Positions 50,446 to 52,833 of a stretch of DNA of 52,833 nucleotides are shown here, piece after piece. The stretch lies in assembly GCA_900660155.1 (NCBI GenBank), contig CABFPE010000005.1:993398-1046230 (forward strand), given 5' to 3'. Each line of letters starts with the position of its first letter. The stretch's first letter is position 1. The translations under genes and the position numbers were made by a program. The stretch comes from Hofstenia miamia. Lineage: Eukaryota; Xenacoelomorpha; Acoela; Hofsteniidae. A model generated the notes under the pieces. The model did not search any database. It was given only the letters and a program-made list of their open reading frames with translations, and was not told the DNA's origin.

Positions 50446-50929
50446 CCAATATCGAAATTACGTCACTTCTCGACAAAATAAATTGTTGACCTCAAACGAT
50501 AAAAAAATAATTTGGTTTGCAATTGTAGAGAAAGCATGCATTCAACTTCTCTTGGATGAACTACCCAATTTTTTATTTCTGAAACTTGTTTTAATGACAA
50601 TCACCAATTTGAAAATGTGAACTTAAATGACGCACTTCATAAAACAGCAATCTATACCATGGAAATGCATACATAAAAGTATTAATGTCAAGGATCTCAC
50701 CTAATTTAATCAGTATTGACCATATTAAGTTTAAAATTTAAGAGATTCATTTAATCCTATACTTACCAACGTTGCGAAAATATTGTTACTTCTGCGAAAA
50801 ATCGTTATATTTAATTTTTTTAATTAACATTTTATAAAGCATGAGAAAATACTAGCTAACGAAATTGGTTAATCATAGCAATTATACAACAGATCTGTTA
50901 ACAGATGATCCAGCTATTACGTTTTTTAT
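50446..50929. other. Upstream flank of the CANT1-like gene, nothing recognised
   Basis: Presumed 5' flank of the minus-strand CANT1-like gene, bounded on the right by the Penelope-like element. No clear promoter motif or coding frame. Confidence 0.4.
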
Positions 50930-50976
50930 TCATATATAACCGGTTTCGATTTAGTAAATCATCATCAGATATAGAA
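50930..50976 (-). ncRNA. Hammerhead-ribozyme-like fold (type I), copy A
   Basis: Minus strand, 5' to 3': stem I strand UCUAUAU, core CUGAUGA, one extra U, stem II GAUUU/AAAUC with loop ACU, core GAAA, palindromic stem III ACCGGU, cleavage-site U (triplet GUU), stem I strand AUAUAUG pairing over 5 bp. The order is that of type I hammerheads known from Penelope-like elements, where a tiny stem III works through self-complementary dimers. The unpaired U between CUGAUGA and stem II departs from the canonical core. It sits about 100 bases 3' of the endonuclease stop. Confidence 0.7.
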
Positions 50977-51075
50977 ATTTTGTGGGAATTTATAACACTT
51001 AATATTACAGATATTTAATGCATGCCCTAAAATAAATGTAGAAAAGAACTAGTAGTTTTCTGTCTGTTTAATAAT

Positions 51076-51381
51076 TTAGATTTTTTCAGGATGGTTAATA
51101 AATATTGCTTCTGCGATTTTAGTATTTGAGGTTTTCATGATTATATTAAAATTTTCTGGTCTTGGTTGATGTAAATGTGTATAAACTTCTGATCTTAGGT
51201 GTCCCGAAAGGTGTTCATTAATTCTTGTTATAAAATGTCTCTTAGTTTCTCCGATGTAAGAATATTTACATTCTTCACAAACATATTTATATACAATGGA
51301 AGAAACTAGACATTTTTGGATGGTATCTTTGTTCCAAAAAATATCTTGAGTCTTTAAAGAATACAATATTGGATTTATCAT
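51076..51381 (-). pseudogene. Penelope-like GIY-YIG endonuclease domain, copy A
   Basis: A 101-codon frame with VYKYVCEECKYSYIGETKRH, RINEHLSGHLRSE and NTKIAEAIFI, ending NHPEKI. It shows the CxxC just before YIG, the catalytic-type Arg (RHFITRINEH) and the later Glu (AEAI) typical of Penelope-like endonucleases. It aligns throughout with copy B, but its upstream frame breaks at about 51381. Without RT the copy cannot be autonomous. Confidence 0.85.
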
Positions 51382-51803
51382 TGATTTTTTCAGTGTTTGT
51401 TAATTGTCGAAAGACTTGATTTAAGTTCTTTAATGTTTGAATTGGGTTATGGTAGCTTCTAATAAAAAAGTCTCAGTAAGTCTCTTACTTTCTGTTCTTC
51501 ATTGTGAGCTGGTGCTGGACTAATTGCTTTATCTATCTACTTTTTAATAATTTTGTGCGAGTAGCTATTGTTTTCCAAGATTTAATAAAAATTATTTATT
51601 GAATCAATTAGACTTTCCTAATCAGATGATATTTTGATTATTCGATAAATTAGATTCATCTTTTGACAGCTGCTTAATTGAATTAACAAGAGTTTTACTT
51701 TCCTTTGAGGATCTTGGTTGTTTCAGATAGGAATTAAGTTTTTTGAATTTTATGTTTCAGTACTTTTTCTACATTTTCACTTGGTTTTTCATGATGTAAT
51801 AAT

Positions 51804-52095
51804 TATTGGTACATAACTTCAGTATCACATTCAACTTTTGTAATCTTGAAATTAGACGGCCAACTCATGTTCATTCCAAATGATAAAGCTTCTATTTGAT
51901 CAGATGTAAGCTGTTTTGATGATAAATTCTTGACTGTATTTTTTAGCTTAAATTGACTAATATCACATTGACGTTCTTCTAAGAGTTGAATTTTTCGTAA
52001 ATGTCTTTGAGAAATTTCTATAATTTTATTCTTATTTACTATTTTAAATAAATTTACTAGCAGTGGTGTGTTAGTTTTATGTAATTCTTCAAGTT
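51804..52095 (-). pseudogene. Penelope-like element N-terminal coding fragment, copy A
   Basis: The frame, with no ATG at its start, reads KIYKLEELHKTNTPLLVN, then RHLRKIQLLEERQCDISQ, then NLSSKQLTSDQIEALSFG before a stop; weak continuation EKPSENVEKVLKHKIQK follows the stop. The NLSS-LT--q-eaLs-G phrase is the N-terminal signature of Penelope-like ORFs that lies before RT. The RT itself does not follow. Confidence 0.65.
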
Positions 52096-52149
52096 TATAG
52101 ATTTTTCAGCATGGTTAATAAATTTCTATAATTTTATTCTTATTTACTA
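52012..52149. repeat. 30-bp direct repeat at the copy A/B junction
   Basis: Bases 52012-52041 recur exactly at 52120-52149. Immediately beside the second copy, 52099-52123 nearly repeats 51079-51104 (the end of the endonuclease frame, INH-EK). The junction is thus built from an N-terminal piece plus a C-terminal piece of the same element family, ending in (AT)n at 52149-52171. Confidence 0.85.
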
Positions 52150-52218
52150 AATATATATATATATATATATTGTGTACAAAGTGTGCTTAAACTATTCATT
52201 GTAAAAAACAAGAAATAT

Positions 52219-52265
52219 TTTATGTAGACATGTTTCGAGTGTCTCCACTCATCGTCAGTACAAAC
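52219..52265 (-). ncRNA. Hammerhead-ribozyme-like fold (type I), copy B
   Basis: Minus strand, 5' to 3': stem I strand UUUGUA, core CUGACGA, one extra U, stem II GAGUG/CACUC with loop GAGA, core GAAA, palindromic stem III ACAUGU, cleavage-site C (triplet GUC), stem I strand UACAUA pairing over 4 bp. Stem II, stem III and loop sequences all differ from copy A while the core and the pairing are kept, which supports a real RNA fold. It lies about 60 bases 3' of the copy B endonuclease stop. Confidence 0.72.
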
Positions 52266-52323
52266 TAAAATAATATGGTGGTAAATACAAATTTTATGAT
52301 TTTAAAATTGTAATTCGTAGATC

Positions 52324-52833
52324 TTATACGATATTTAGTCTTTGACATAATTGTTTATTTAATAGATTCTCCTTAGTTTCTTTTATCAATATAGCTTCTG
52401 CAATTTTTGTATGCTTGGTTTTCATTAAAATAGTAAAGTTCTTCCTCTTAGGTGCATGTTCATGGCAATATATTTCTGATGGAAGATGACCTCGCATATG
52501 CTCTGAAATTCTGTATTCCAATTGCCTTCTCGTTTCCCCAATGTATGAACTTTCACATTCATCACATTTATAATTGTATACGCATGAGGAAACTAAAGAA
52601 GTTGGAATAGAGTCTTTGTTTTTGAGAAAATGCGAAGTTTTCAAAGTTTGAAATATTGGCATAATCTTGACACTTAATTCTTGGTTACATTGTTGGATCT
52701 TCTTTTTTAAGGTAGTTACAGAATTTGATGTAATATACGGTAGTTTCCAAGTTATTCTCTCTTCTAATTGATCTTTTCTTGGTTGTGATTTATTACGAAA
52801 TATTCTATCAATTTCCGATTTAATCATTTTTTG
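52324..52833 (-). CDS. Penelope-like element, C-terminal GIY-YIG endonuclease end, copy B (runs off window)
   Basis: The frame is open to the right edge, so only the last 169 codons are visible; the RT would lie beyond the window. It shows WKLPYITSNSVTTLKKKIQQ and FLKNKDSIPTSLVSSCVYNY, the usual Penelope linker, then KCDECESSYIGETRRQLEYR, ISEHMRGHLPSEIYC and HTKIAEAILIKETK, ending LNIV. CxxC before YIG and the R-EH motif are intact, and there are no stops, so this copy is younger or better preserved than copy A. The Met at 52827 is internal, not the start. This endonuclease nicks target DNA for target-primed reverse transcription. Confidence 0.88.
   Translation of the reverse strand, partial: QKMIKSEIDRIFRNKSQPRKDQLEERITWKLPYITSNSVTTLKKKIQQCNQELSVKIMPIFQTLKTSHFLKNKDSIPTSLVSSCVYNYKCDECESSYIGETRRQLEYRISEHMRGHLPSEIYCHEHAPKRKNFTILMKTKHTKIAEAILIKETKENLLNKQLCQRLNIV

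Larger units (their letters stand above)
50930..52149 (-). mobile_element. Penelope-like element copy A, internally deleted
   Basis: On the minus strand this copy has a 5' coding piece (52095-51804), a GIY-YIG endonuclease piece (51381-51076) and a hammerhead-like fold (50976-50930). Only about 420 bp lie between the two coding pieces, far too little for the Penelope RT domain, which is absent. The copy is therefore a deletion derivative. Copy B follows in the same orientation on its 5' side, as is common for Penelope-like elements, which often insert as partial tandems. Confidence 0.8.

Noticed and set aside
1..52833. CRISPR arrays, bacterial operons, tRNA and rRNA genes
   Set aside because: None seen; no spaced repeat array, no cloverleaf with matching B-box, and the genes are eukaryotic with introns.

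Overview
This is AT-rich animal DNA, roughly 68-70% A+T by eye. It has GT-AG introns, kilobase-scale introns, many (AT)n tracts, and single-exon or fragmentary gene traces separated by repeat debris. There are no operators, ribosome binding sites or bacterial genes. The gene set (a stabilin-type EGF protein, SCO1, WDR55, a CANT1/apyrase-like protein, Penelope-like retroelements) points to an invertebrate metazoan. I cannot name the species.

Layout. 1-5.15 kb: a decayed Ty3/gypsy-type LTR retrotransposon on the minus strand (gag zinc knuckle, protease, RT, RNase H and integrase are all recognisable but broken). 5.15-8.85 kb: no gene seen. The whole first 8.8 kb is almost empty of CpG (6 sites by my reading); from about 8.86 kb onward CpG is common. 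8.97-23.28 kb: a plus-strand gene that I could rebuild as five phase-compatible exons, encoding a 178-residue secreted, cysteine-rich protein equal to one stabilin EGF module. Its 11-kb third intron carries fragments of a LINE, a Mutator-like element and small inverted-repeat elements. 23.3-46.1 kb: no recognisable gene; microsatellites, two N gaps (280 and exactly 1000 Ns), one single-N join and small repeat elements. 46.18-46.52 kb: the last exon of SCO1 (mitochondrial copper chaperone for cytochrome c oxidase). 46.84-47.68 kb: the first two coding exons of WDR55 (ribosome biogenesis WD-repeat protein), only 312 bp downstream of SCO1 on the same strand. 47.86-48.32 kb: a perfect 228-bp direct repeat around a single N, most simply an unmerged contig overlap. 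49.39-50.45 kb, minus strand: an intronless type II membrane protein that aligns to CANT1 (Golgi calcium-activated nucleotidase) but lacks its acidic catalytic motifs. 50.93-52.83 kb, minus strand: two tandem Penelope-like element copies with GIY-YIG endonuclease ends, each followed by a hammerhead-ribozyme-like fold.

The most interesting points are the two hammerhead-like folds with palindromic stem III and a shared extra U before stem II, the extreme CpG step near 8.8 kb, the miniature stabilin-like secreted protein, and the apparently inactive apyrase. The genes do not form one pathway. The only functional grouping the sequence suggests is the close SCO1-WDR55 tandem, which could be co-transcribed.
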